64,000 nucleotides of DNA from Cyclobacterium marinum DSM 745 (GCF_000222485.1 NC_015914.1:2428501-2492500), one strand, 5' to 3'; shown: positions 44,803 through 53,739, counted from the first letter of the stretch. Numbers and translations: made by a program. The notes: generated from the sequence alone by a model not told the origin.

Positions 44803-47010
44803 ATGGCGACTATTAATTTTTATCTTGATAAACCCGACAAAAAGGGGCAAGCACCTGTTTATTTAAGAATAAACTGTAATGGAAGTCAGATAAAACTTTC
44901 GACAGGTCAAAAGATTGCCCCAGTTCAATTTGATAAAAAAAAGCAGATAGCTATTGGTCCTAAAATGGAAGCGATAGAGTTTAATCATTATTTAAACTTT
45001 TTGAGAGAACGCGCAGATGAGTTATTACATAACTCTAATAAGCGTACTTTTACTCAAGAAGAAATAAAAGAAACGCTAAATCAACACATTGAAACATACA
45101 AAGGACATAATTCTATTCAAATTGTTAAGGAACAAATTTCACTTTACGGAAAGCCATTTGCCTTTGTAGATTTATTTGCAGGAGCGGGAGGGTTTAGCGA
45201 AGGGTTCTTGCAAGCCGAAGTGAATAATAAATATTTTGATTTTATAGCCGCTAGTGATATTAATGAAAATTGTGAGTTAACGCATATTGTTCGATATAAT
45301 CATCAGCTAGGATTAGAGGCCTCATTTCTCAAACAAGACATTACGGAACCGGATTTTTTGGATAATTTACTTGAAAAAATTGGGGATAGAAAGATTGACG
45401 TTGTCTGTGGCGGACCTCCTTGCCAAAGTTTTAGTTTGGCGGGGAAAAGAAAGAAATTTGATAAAAAAGATGATTTATTTTCTCATTACTTAGAGGTCAT
45501 TAAGCTTTTACAGCCAAAGTATTTTGTAATGGAGAATGTTAAGGGGATTTTAACAAAAGAAAATGGCAAAATCAAAGACTTAATAATTCAAGAGATCAAC
45601 TCAATAGTTGATATTAAAGAAATTCCAGCACTTGTTTTATTCATTAAAAAAGTTAAAGTGAAGCATGATAGCTTTCTGTTTGAAAGTATTGTCAAGCGTG
45701 TTGAAATGGAAAAATTACGAGATGGAGATCTGGAACTTAGCCGTGAAGGGTATATAAAATTTGTTGATAATAGATTTAAACAAATCACTCCTAAAATAGC
45801 TGATTACAAAACGAGTAAAACAGATTCAAGGATAAATACTATCAGACACGGTTTTAATATTCTTGCTCGAACCAAAGAATGGCAAAAACTTAAACGTGAT
45901 ATAATCAAAGAAAAAGACCAGTGTAACATTGATAGTGATGCTTATGTTGATACATTTAATTCGTTTCTTACCAAAATTAGTCCTGATAATGTTATTGTTG
46001 AAATTGAGACAGCTTTCAAATCATTAAAGGTTCCTAATGAATTCAAAAATGATTGTGAAGATATAATCAGTGCACTTAAGATTTACATTTCAACTTTTGA
46101 TGAAACAGTAGATCTTTTATCATCTTTATGTTCAGAATCAGAAAAAAACGAATTAAGTAAGATTCTTGAAAGTATTCGTCTTTATAAAATCGAAAAACCA
46201 TTTGTTGTGAATGCTTCAAATTATGGAGTTCCGCAGAATCGTGAGAGGGTATTGTTCATTGGTTGTCGTAAAGATCAAAGATTCATTTCGGACATCCCCC
46301 CAACAGTTTCTGAGAAGGAAAAGGTATCTGTTTTTGAAGCGATTTATGATTTAGACTTTATAGGGAATAACGAAGAAGCTCATCACTACGAATTGGTTGA
46401 TATCTCGAAACAATATAATGGGACGGCAAAGAAGATGAAAAATCTCTTAAAAAAACGTTCTGCTTCCGGTGAACAAAACTCAAAATCGGGAAAATCGTTT
46501 GCTGATTGGTCTAAGGAAGGAAGACTAATTAAAAGGTATCAGCCTCAAACAAAGCCGTTCTATGTCAAAAGCTTGCAAGGTCTTGAGAAAGGAGAGAAAT
46601 ACTTTGACATTCTCAACAATCATAAAACAAGTAACCAAAATAAAGATGTAATTAAAAGACTCCAGATTATTTTGAATAATGGTGATTACAGAACTGCTCA
46701 AAGTGAACTAGAAAAATGTGGATTGGCATCAAACAAAAGACATTATAATGTACTTAATCCTGAAGCACAAAGTTCAACTATAATGACAATTCCTGATGAT
46801 TATATCCATTATAATTCACCAAGAGCATTGACCGTTCGTGAAATGGCGAGGTTACAGTCCTTTGATGATTCATTTGTTTTTCAAGGAAAGAGATCGACAG
46901 GAGGGAATAACCGTAAGACTGAAGTGCCACAATTTACTTTGGTAGGGAATGCTGTACCACCTTTGTTGGCAAGAGCTGTTGCAACAGAAATTTTAAAAAA
47001 CATCAAATAA
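44803..47010 (+). CDS. DNA (cytosine-5) methyltransferase with N-terminal integrase-type arm DNA-binding domain
   Basis: The start MATINFYLDKPDKKG and IKLSTGQKI are the typical N-terminus of the Arm_DNA-bind domain of Bacteroidota tyrosine integrases; this covers residues about 1-100 of 735. The methyltransferase follows: motif I FVDLFAGAGGFSEGF near 120, motif IV GGPPCQSFSLAG near 205 (catalytic Cys), motif VI MENVKGIL near 240, motif VIII QNRERVLFIG only near 477, motif IX LTVREMARLQSFDD near 675 and motif X VGNAVPPLLARAVA near 713. The roughly 200-residue insert between VI and VIII is helical in look and unusual. It should protect DNA against the endonuclease encoded three genes later. I chose ATG 44803; a TTG 19 codons upstream reads through the repeats and is unlikely. 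Confidence 0.9.
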   Translation: MATINFYLDKPDKKGQAPVYLRINCNGSQIKLSTGQKIAPVQFDKKKQIAIGPKMEAIEFNHYLNFLRERADELLHNSNKRTFTQEEIKETLNQHIETYKGHNSIQIVKEQISLYGKPFAFVDLFAGAGGFSEGFLQAEVNNKYFDFIAASDINENCELTHIVRYNHQLGLEASFLKQDITEPDFLDNLLEKIGDRKIDVVCGGPPCQSFSLAGKRKKFDKKDDLFSHYLEVIKLLQPKYFVMENVKGILTKENGKIKDLIIQEINSIVDIKEIPALVLFIKKVKVKHDSFLFESIVKRVEMEKLRDGDLELSREGYIKFVDNRFKQITPKIADYKTSKTDSRINTIRHGFNILARTKEWQKLKRDIIKEKDQCNIDSDAYVDTFNSFLTKISPDNVIVEIETAFKSLKVPNEFKNDCEDIISALKIYISTFDETVDLLSSLCSESEKNELSKILESIRLYKIEKPFVVNASNYGVPQNRERVLFIGCRKDQRFISDIPPTVSEKEKVSVFEAIYDLDFIGNNEEAHHYELVDISKQYNGTAKKMKNLLKKRSASGEQNSKSGKSFADWSKEGRLIKRYQPQTKPFYVKSLQGLEKGEKYFDILNNHKTSNQNKDVIKRLQIILNNGDYRTAQSELEKCGLASNKRHYNVLNPEAQSSTIMTIPDDYIHYNSPRALTVREMARLQSFDDSFVFQGKRSTGGNNRKTEVPQFTLVGNAVPPLLARAVATEILKNIK

Positions 47011-47013
47011 AAT

Positions 47014-48138
47014 ATGAAATTTTGCATTTTAGGCTATACCAAAGACCAGAGAACAGACACTGAGGTAGTTTATGCTCAGATAGGTATTTCTGAATATTTA
47101 GAATTAGTAGGAGAAGACTTTGACCGTTTTGAGATTCAACGTAAAAGGCAAGACCCCAAAAAATATACAAGGTTGAAAGAAGATACTAAAAAAGGAGCCC
47201 TACTTCCCCCAATTACTCTTGCAATCAATCCAAGTAAGGTCAGTGAATTTAATGAGACTCTGAAAAGTAAGAACTCAGAAAAACTCAAAATTGACTTAAT
47301 TAAATCTTCAGATTTATATATCCTTGATGGATTACAAAGATCATATATAATTAAAGATTTAATTGACGAAGGTGTTACTTTCAAAACTGATCAAACACTT
47401 CTTATTGAAATTTGGTTTGAATCAAAAATTGAGCACTTAATTTATCGCCTTATTGTTCTTAACTCTGGGCAAAAACCCATGTCAATGCGACATCAAGTTG
47501 AACTATTGTTCACAACTTTAAAAACTGAAATTGAAGAAACAATACCGGATCTCAATATTTACGTTGAAAAAGATAGTCAGATAAGAAGTTCTGCTAAGAA
47601 ATTTTCATTTGACAGAATTGTAAATGCATACTACAGTTTTTTAACAAAAAGTCCTGAGGTAAAAAGAGATAACCTTATCGTTCAAAAACTAAATGAAGAT
47701 GATATTTTGTCTTCGAATGAAGAAGAGTTAAATGAAAGTTATAATCATTTTATTAATTATCTAAAAAAATATTGTGAGTTAGACGTAAAACTATTCCGAG
47801 CCTATTCATCTGAGGTAAAAGGACCAAATTTTAAAAATTGGCTTGCAGATGAAAATACGCTTAAAGGCTTTTTCTCAGCAATTGGTAGATACGCAAGTGA
47901 TGATAAAAAAAGAGATAGAATTGATAAAGCATTAGAAAATCTAATTCAATCATTTTCGGATTCAATTAAGGACCCTTTGTATTTAGAAAAATTTGCCGAA
48001 ATAAAATCTGGTATAGATCCAAAAAGATATAATGTTGGAAATGAAACAAGACGTCTCATTATGGATGGTTTTCGTGAATTCTTTTTCGAAGGCGGGGAAA
48101 GTTCATTCGAAGAATGTTGGAAAAACTCAGCTAGGTAA
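47014..48138 (+). CDS. DGQHR-motif-like protein in the restriction-modification operon
   Basis: The 374-residue protein has ILDGLQRSYII near residue 110, close to the DGQHR/DGQQR motif of DndB- and GmrS-like, ParB-fold proteins, which in GmrS is part of an NTP-dependent nuclease. Before it lies LLPPITLAINP, as in those families. The C-terminal half is charged and helical. It starts 3 nt after the methyltransferase stop. A role as regulator or accessory nuclease of the system is inferred; I cannot assign it to a family with certainty. Confidence 0.6.
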   Translation: MKFCILGYTKDQRTDTEVVYAQIGISEYLELVGEDFDRFEIQRKRQDPKKYTRLKEDTKKGALLPPITLAINPSKVSEFNETLKSKNSEKLKIDLIKSSDLYILDGLQRSYIIKDLIDEGVTFKTDQTLLIEIWFESKIEHLIYRLIVLNSGQKPMSMRHQVELLFTTLKTEIEETIPDLNIYVEKDSQIRSSAKKFSFDRIVNAYYSFLTKSPEVKRDNLIVQKLNEDDILSSNEEELNESYNHFINYLKKYCELDVKLFRAYSSEVKGPNFKNWLADENTLKGFFSAIGRYASDDKKRDRIDKALENLIQSFSDSIKDPLYLEKFAEIKSGIDPKRYNVGNETRRLIMDGFREFFFEGGESSFEECWKNSAR

Positions 48139-49206
48139 ATGACTATAAATGAAATAAATTCATTAAATAAAACCGGTAACACACCTGTGACGGTCTCAAA
48201 TATTCAAGAAATAGATGAATTAATTTCAGTAAATAATTTGGTTCCAATTAAAATTTTAAAGGTTAATCAATCCTATAATCAAGAAAATGTTATTGACTTA
48301 AGATTCGATGATTATTTACAGGGTTATTTAATTTTTCCAAAATCAAAAGAAAGGATAATTATTGCTGAAATGACTGAATTTGAATTCATTGCATTTTTAA
48401 ATGAGGCCAATTTAGATGAATATAATTTAGACGAATATAAATTTAAGTATAATTACGTTTTATTAAAGGAATCTTTCTATTTCACTTACAAAGAACATTA
48501 TTTAAAAACTTCTCCTTTATGGGGAGGCTTTTCCCATAATTTGGAATACACCGAACCTTCATCTATATTATTAAATAATGTACTTGAAATAAACACGAAT
48601 TATAAACTAAAAGATTTTGACAGATATGAATATGAAAATGCTATCAGAGCAATTGAGCAGCCATATGCATTTGAACGATTTTTAAAATTATATCATCTAC
48701 TTGAGTTGCAATTTGACTACCATCTAATAAAGAGAATTAAGAGTCTAAATATACCTGAAAATTCCAATAGAATTGGAATTCTGTTAAATGATTATAGTAG
48801 GAATGAACAAGACAGGCTTCACGACTTAATTTCCTTCTACTGCTCTGATTTTTCCCCTCTACTTAATTCATTGGAATTAGTCATTCCATTTCGTACAATC
48901 GCAAAGGATATGTTTATTAGGTTTGGTAACAGTAACAAGCCTCTTACTGAAATAAAGTTTGACTGCCTTTTTGATTCAGGAAACATAAATGAAAGCACAC
49001 TTGATTCATTAAAGATTACTAATTCAAATAATCCAATTGAAACCTTTCTACCAAAACTTATATCATTTTGGATTTATCGGGTTAGATGCAGTATTGCTCA
49101 CAACAAAATTGGTGAATATATTTTATCTTGGGAAGATGAGAACTTTATTACCGATTTTGCTGAGCCACTTATAAAAGAAGTATTAAATCAATGCTTTAAA
49201 AAATGA
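48139..49206 (+). CDS. Hypothetical protein with C-terminal HEPN-like motif
   Basis: The 355-residue protein starts at once after the previous stop (TAAATG). The N-terminal half has no motif I recognise. The C-terminal half is helical, and YRVRCSIAHNKIGEY holds R-x4-H with a following Asn, as in HEPN ribonuclease domains (Rx4-6H). This motif is short, so the HEPN call is tentative. The gene ends with ATGA overlap into the endonuclease gene, which shows that it belongs to the operon. Confidence 0.5.
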   Translation: MTINEINSLNKTGNTPVTVSNIQEIDELISVNNLVPIKILKVNQSYNQENVIDLRFDDYLQGYLIFPKSKERIIIAEMTEFEFIAFLNEANLDEYNLDEYKFKYNYVLLKESFYFTYKEHYLKTSPLWGGFSHNLEYTEPSSILLNNVLEINTNYKLKDFDRYEYENAIRAIEQPYAFERFLKLYHLLELQFDYHLIKRIKSLNIPENSNRIGILLNDYSRNEQDRLHDLISFYCSDFSPLLNSLELVIPFRTIAKDMFIRFGNSNKPLTEIKFDCLFDSGNINESTLDSLKITNSNNPIETFLPKLISFWIYRVRCSIAHNKIGEYILSWEDENFITDFAEPLIKEVLNQCFKK

Positions 49207-50381
49207 GAAAGTTAACTGAGATAGAACAAAATAAAATTAAGCTACTGACAAAAAATCAAATTTCTCTGGCACTCATTGAACCAACAGAAACAGGTTTGAA
49301 AAAATCAATAATGGATGCTACTGGTTCAGTTAGGAGTTTTTTGAAGGAAAATAAAATTCACGATTACGACATCCAAGGGCAAGGCCCTGAAAATAAAGTG
49401 CAGATTGACACAAAGATTTATGAAGATTTCCACATTATAAACTCAAAAGCTTCTTTGTACAGGCCACAAACCAAAAAAGGCGACCCAAGAATATGGTTTT
49501 CTGGACTTACAAAAGTTGCAAACCCAAATGATATTGTTGCTTTAATCTTTTATTCCGGTTCGTTTCATGTTTTCAATTTAACTCAATTTAATGTTGAATC
49601 ATTATTGAATTCCAGCCATATCAATCCTTTTAAAGAACTTATTTTAGAGATAAATGGTAAAACTAAAGAAATTGCTTTAGAACTTTTGAACATGTTGAGA
49701 AAGATTGCCAGTTCAGGGCCTATTCCATCTTTGGTAGCAGCTGACACTTCTGTTGGAAGAACTTTAGAGACAGCCTTGGGGATTGACATCAATTCATCCA
49801 AACAACCTGATTATAAAGGAATAGAACTCAAATCATTTAGAAGTAGTAGGAAAAATAGGAAAAACTTGTTTGCACAAGTGCCGGACTGGTCTTTAAGTAA
49901 ATTCAAAAGTTCGGCAGAAATTTTAGATGCGTTTGGTTATCACAGGAAGGATGATTTTAAACTGAATTGCACAGTATCGGCAATTACCCAAAATTCCCAA
50001 GGTTTATCGTTGCGGCTTGATTCTGATATAAAACAACTCATTGAAAATTCGGATAATCCTGAAATCGGAGACTTTGTTGTTTGGACTTTGGATAAACTAC
50101 ATAAAAGACTATTACAAAAACACCGTGAAACTTTTTGGGTTGAAGCAGAAAGCACTTCAATTGATGGAATTGAGCATTTTCAATACTCAATTGTGGAGCA
50201 TACGAAAAAGCCAATTGTATCTCAATTCGATCTATTAATAGATCAGGGAATTATTACTTTAGACCATTTAATTAAGAGGAATTCAAGAGGAGCTGTTGTT
50301 GAGAAAGGGCCATTGTTCAAAATAAAACCTTCAGGCCTTGACCTTCTCTTTCCTCCAAGCGAGAAATATAACCTAAGATAA
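49203..50381 (+). CDS. Type II restriction endonuclease, MvaI/BcnI family
   Basis: The C-terminal domain (about 165-392) has the family motif GRTLETALGI followed by PDYKGIELKSFR, where D and ExK are the PD-(D/E)xK catalytic residues. MvaI and BcnI cut CCWGG and CCSGG; the site here is not known but could be similar. The N-terminal 165 residues (LIEPTETGLKKSIMDA, YRPQTKKGDPRIWF) form an extra domain shared by long members. It overlaps the previous gene by four bases. The partner methylase is m5C type, unlike M.MvaI, which is m4C. Confidence 0.85.
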   Translation: MRKLTEIEQNKIKLLTKNQISLALIEPTETGLKKSIMDATGSVRSFLKENKIHDYDIQGQGPENKVQIDTKIYEDFHIINSKASLYRPQTKKGDPRIWFSGLTKVANPNDIVALIFYSGSFHVFNLTQFNVESLLNSSHINPFKELILEINGKTKEIALELLNMLRKIASSGPIPSLVAADTSVGRTLETALGIDINSSKQPDYKGIELKSFRSSRKNRKNLFAQVPDWSLSKFKSSAEILDAFGYHRKDDFKLNCTVSAITQNSQGLSLRLDSDIKQLIENSDNPEIGDFVVWTLDKLHKRLLQKHRETFWVEAESTSIDGIEHFQYSIVEHTKKPIVSQFDLLIDQGIITLDHLIKRNSRGAVVEKGPLFKIKPSGLDLLFPPSEKYNLR

Positions 50382-50427
50382 GTAATTTGATAAAAACTGT
50401 ATATAAGGTCTAACCATACATATTAAG

Positions 50428-50494
50428 TTTATTAGGAATGGATTAGGTTTGATACATTTCGGTGTTTCCATTTAAACCAATTTCTCCTAATAAA
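50428..50494. repeat. Long imperfect hairpin behind the endonuclease gene
   Basis: TTTATTAGGA at 50428-50437 pairs with TCCTAATAAA at 50485-50494, with inner pairing of GGTTT and AAACC. It lies 47 bp after the endonuclease stop. It may end the operon transcript or mark the right edge of the island. Confidence 0.5.
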
Positions 50495-50534
50495 ATTACT
50501 AATTTTTTAATTTTATTGTTATATTTAATAGATA

Positions 50535-50750
50535 TGTAACCGAAAAGTAGGAACGGGGACTTGTCAATAATGCAATTGTAATGGAAAAAAACCGAATTGT
50601 AACCTTAGAAAATGGAAGCGTAAGGGGGGAGAATGCAATTGTAACGTAAAAAAATCAAATGTAAATGGTCGGGAATGCAATTGTAATCATAGAGAATACA
50701 AATGTAATGGTAAATAATGCAATTGTAACGCGGGAAAAGGGAAATGTAAC
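50535..50750 (+). repeat. 21-bp periodic array, consensus AATGCAATTGTAACGG
   Basis: TGTAA-like cores begin at 50535, 50577, 50598, 50619, 50640, 50660, 50682, 50703, 50724 and 50745, nearly always 21 bp apart (one slot empty, one off by a base). Read in frame from AAT at 50569 the units give NAIVMEK NRIVTLE NGSVRGE NAIVT, and after two TAA codons NAIVIIE NTNVMVN NAIVTRE KGNVTLIYTGGACRNV. It may therefore be a decayed heptapeptide-repeat gene or a DNA array spaced by two helical turns. Confidence 0.8.
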
Positions 50751-50925
50751 GCTCATTTACACAGGAGGAGCCTGCAGGAATGTATGAGGGATGGTAAAAA
50801 ATAGGCCTAGTACCTATAAGAATGGATAAGTAACAATAATTAACGCAGGGTCAATTTTAGCAGATGGCAAGCATCCGAAAGGAGTTCGCAATAACTCAAA
50901 TTTATAAACCCAAAAGTTAATTATT

Positions 50926-51585
50926 ATGGCCAAAATGAATTCTTTATCCGAAGCCGAAACCCTTGAACTGTACAGGGTTTCTCTAAACAATACAGAAAAT
51001 CAACCCGAAATTGCCAATGCCATGGCAGAAAAAGGATACGATGCCAGCGTCATCAGCCAAGGCAAAGCCTTATTGGCTAAAGCCAGACAATTATTTGATG
51101 CCAACAGAATCGAAGACAATGAAACTTCCGCTGCTTATGCCAATTTTACGCAAGCTAAATCAGACTTGGAAGCCACTTATGGGGTCCACCGTAAATTAGC
51201 CAAAGTGGTTTTTAAAAATGATGGCGTTACCTTAGACCGGCTTGGGATATTGGGTAGAATACCAAGGCCCTATACAAGCTGGATGGAAAAGGTAAAAACC
51301 TTTTATTCTGAAGTGGTAGCAGACTCCGCTTTGCAAAACCAACTTTCTAGGCTAAATATTAGCATTGATGAATTAAATACAGGAGAAAGTCAGATAGCTG
51401 TTTTGGAAGCTGCAAGAGAAAATTACCTCAGAGAAAAAGGTGAGTCGCAAAAAACCACCAAATCAAAAGACGATGCCTTGGAAGAAATAGATGATTATAT
51501 GAGCGATTTCTATGCTGTTGCAAAGGTAGCGCTAGTAAGTGAGCCTCAGTTATTGGAATCTATGGGTAAATTAGTGAAAAGCTAA
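50926..51585 (+). CDS. Conserved hypothetical protein, helical, 219 aa
   Basis: The protein is soluble and helix-rich, starting MAKMNSLSEAETLELYR. It reads like a family common in Bacteroidota, with ATYGVHRKLAKVVFKND and LDRLGILGRIPRPYTSWMEK as conserved parts. No signal peptide and no catalytic motif is visible. A good terminator follows at 51611-51633, so it is monocistronic. Confidence 0.7.
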   Translation: MAKMNSLSEAETLELYRVSLNNTENQPEIANAMAEKGYDASVISQGKALLAKARQLFDANRIEDNETSAAYANFTQAKSDLEATYGVHRKLAKVVFKNDGVTLDRLGILGRIPRPYTSWMEKVKTFYSEVVADSALQNQLSRLNISIDELNTGESQIAVLEAARENYLREKGESQKTTKSKDDALEEIDDYMSDFYAVAKVALVSEPQLLESMGKLVKS

Positions 51586-51610
51586 GTGTAAACCTAAACC
51601 ATTTAAAAGG

Positions 51611-51633
51611 CGCCCTCATTGGGCGTTTTTTTT
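51611..51633 (+). terminator. Rho-independent terminator
   Basis: CGCCC pairs with GGGCG over TCATT, followed by eight T. Confidence 0.85.
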
Positions 51634-51778
51634 GTGATCCACTGTTAAATTCGGTCTAAGCCTAATAATAATCCCTAAGCCAGGAAAAGAGAATTATCAA
51701 AAAAACCTTACATTTCGTTTTCAACCAATAAACCTCAAATTCCCATTTCTTTCCCAATTCTCAAAGCACCTTTAGGCC

Positions 51779-52456
51779 GTGAAAATTTTAGTTATTGAAG
51801 ACGAAATAGACTTACAACAGAGTATAAAGGAATCCTTAGTAAAAGAAGATTACCTCGTGGAAACGGCCTCTGACTATCATTCGGCCATTGAGAAAGTATT
51901 TGTCTACCAATACGACTGTATTCTATTGGACATTATGCTGCCCCATGGGAGTGGTTTGGATATTCTGGACGAACTGAAGCAGGCGGGGAAAACGGAAAAT
52001 ATCATCATTATTTCAGCCAGAAATTCTCTGGATGACAAGCTTAAAGGCCTGGAGCTTGGGGCAGACGATTACCTGACCAAACCCTTTCACTTGGCTGAAC
52101 TTAATGCGAGGGTTAAGGCAGTGCTAAGAAGGAAAAACCTAGCGGGTGAAAATGGCATTGCTTTTAAAAACACCCGGCTGGATATCAGCGAACGATTGTT
52201 TTTTGTAAATGGCCAGAATATTTCTCTCAACCGAAAAGAATTTGATATCCTCTATTATTTTTTACTCAATAAAAAGCGATTGGTGACCAAAACCGGATTG
52301 GCCGAATATGTCTGGGGTGACAATTCAGACCAAGCCGATAACCTGGACTTTGTGTATTACCAAATCAAAAACCTTCGCAAAAAATTGCAGGACGCTCAGG
52401 CTGAAATAGAAATAGAATCCGTATACGGGATAGGTTATAAACTTATGGAAATATGA
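51779..52456 (+). CDS. Response regulator, OmpR/PhoB type
   Basis: The receiver domain has the acidic pair in IEDEIDL, the phosphorylation Asp 51 in CILLDIMLP, and the Lys in LTKPFHLAEL. The C-terminal winged helix ends with the Tyr-rich IESVYGIGYKL. Length 225. The start codon is GTG. It overlaps the histidine kinase gene by four bases (ATGA), forming a two-component system. Confidence 0.93.
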   Translation: MKILVIEDEIDLQQSIKESLVKEDYLVETASDYHSAIEKVFVYQYDCILLDIMLPHGSGLDILDELKQAGKTENIIIISARNSLDDKLKGLELGADDYLTKPFHLAELNARVKAVLRRKNLAGENGIAFKNTRLDISERLFFVNGQNISLNRKEFDILYYFLLNKKRLVTKTGLAEYVWGDNSDQADNLDFVYYQIKNLRKKLQDAQAEIEIESVYGIGYKLMEI

Positions 52457-53739
52457 AGCTCCTCAACCAGTCTCTGAAATACCTGTCTATTTCCATCTTG
52501 GGAATTGTTACTGTTTGGTCAGTGGTATTTTATATGAATATGCTTAATGAAATCAAAAGCAGTATTGACGAAGGACTGGAAAACTACAAGCGCTTAATTA
52601 TACAGAATGCTCAGGTGGATGCTACCATATTGACCAAAACCTATTTCGACGAAAGTTTCTTTACCCTCCGCAAAATAGCTGCTGAAGAAGCCCTCAAAAT
52701 GAGGGATAGCTATATTGACACGGAAATCTACATGCAGGATGCAGATGACCAGGCTCCCGAGCCGGAACCGGTAAGGATGTTGACGACGGCCTTTGAATAC
52801 AATGGGCAATACTACGAGCTCAAAGTGGCCAATTCAATGGTGGAGGAAGACGATCTGATAAACGAGCTCTTTTGGGATGTAGTTTGGCTTTACATACTCC
52901 TTATTGCAGGCATAATGGTAGTCAATAATATTGTACTGAAAAAGTTGTGGAAGCCTTTTTATGATTTCCTAAAGGAACTGAAAAATTACCGCCTTGGAAG
53001 TACCCAGAAGCTTCCTGAAACAAATACCCAAACTAGAGAATTTTTGGATTTACAACAGGCTGTCAATACCCTCTTGCAGCACAGCTTGGCCGCATTTGAA
53101 CAACAAAAGGAGTTTATAGGCAATGCCTCCCATGAGTTACAAACCCCACTGGCCATGGTGACAAATAAACTTGAACTGCTTCTGGAAAGCAGTGATTTAA
53201 AACAGGCTGAAGCTGAAAAGATTGCCGCGATTTTTCAGATCATTGAAAGACTTGTTCGCCTAAATCAATCCTTGCTCCTGCTTTCCAAGATTGACAACAA
53301 ACAGTTTTTTGACAACCAGCAGGTATCTATAAATGAAGTTGTGCAGCAAAATCGGTTAGAGCTGGAAGAGCTGGCATCATTCAAAGCCTTAAATATTACT
53401 GTCACTGAGTTAGAAGTATTAAAGGTAACTATCGACCCCACCCTGGCCGACATCCTTGTGGCTAACCTGCTTAAGAATGCCCTTTTCCACAATATTAAAA
53501 ATGGAAGGGTGAACATAAGCTTGTCAAAAGATAGTCTCCGCTTATGTAATACGGGCGTTTCCCAGCCTTTGGAAAGCGAAAAACTTTTCAGCCGTTTTCA
53601 CAAAACAGACTCTCGATCTAGCGGTACAGGCTTAGGTCTTTCTATTGTTAAAGCCATTGCTGACTTGTACGGTTTTACCATAGCTTACCATTTTGAAAAG
53701 GGGGAGCATGTCTTTGAAGTTAAATTTTCTTCTCTCTAA
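52453..53739 (+). CDS. Sensor histidine kinase
   Basis: The 428-residue protein has two membrane helices (residues about 9-29 and 146-166) enclosing a sensor region of 115 residues. The H-box reads GNASHELQTPLAMV with the phosphorylated His near 226, the N-box NLLKNALFHN and the G-box SSGTGLGLSIVKAI. The partner is the OmpR-type regulator upstream. The PepSY-like and porin genes just downstream are likely targets. Confidence 0.93.
   Translation: MKLLNQSLKYLSISILGIVTVWSVVFYMNMLNEIKSSIDEGLENYKRLIIQNAQVDATILTKTYFDESFFTLRKIAAEEALKMRDSYIDTEIYMQDADDQAPEPEPVRMLTTAFEYNGQYYELKVANSMVEEDDLINELFWDVVWLYILLIAGIMVVNNIVLKKLWKPFYDFLKELKNYRLGSTQKLPETNTQTREFLDLQQAVNTLLQHSLAAFEQQKEFIGNASHELQTPLAMVTNKLELLLESSDLKQAEAEKIAAIFQIIERLVRLNQSLLLLSKIDNKQFFDNQQVSINEVVQQNRLELEELASFKALNITVTELEVLKVTIDPTLADILVANLLKNALFHNIKNGRVNISLSKDSLRLCNTGVSQPLESEKLFSRFHKTDSRSSGTGLGLSIVKAIADLYGFTIAYHFEKGEHVFEVKFSSL

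Noticed and set aside
44746-47010. Tyrosine integrase or prophage
   Set aside because: Only the arm domain is present; no R-H-R-Y catalytic domain, phage structural gene or att repeat was found.
50535-50750. CRISPR array
   Set aside because: The 21-bp period has no unique spacers between conserved repeats; all bases of the unit are degenerate in the same way, and no cas gene is near.
50535-50750. Plasmid-type iteron origin
   Set aside because: No replication initiator gene, DnaA box or AT-rich unwinding element of the usual type accompanies the array.
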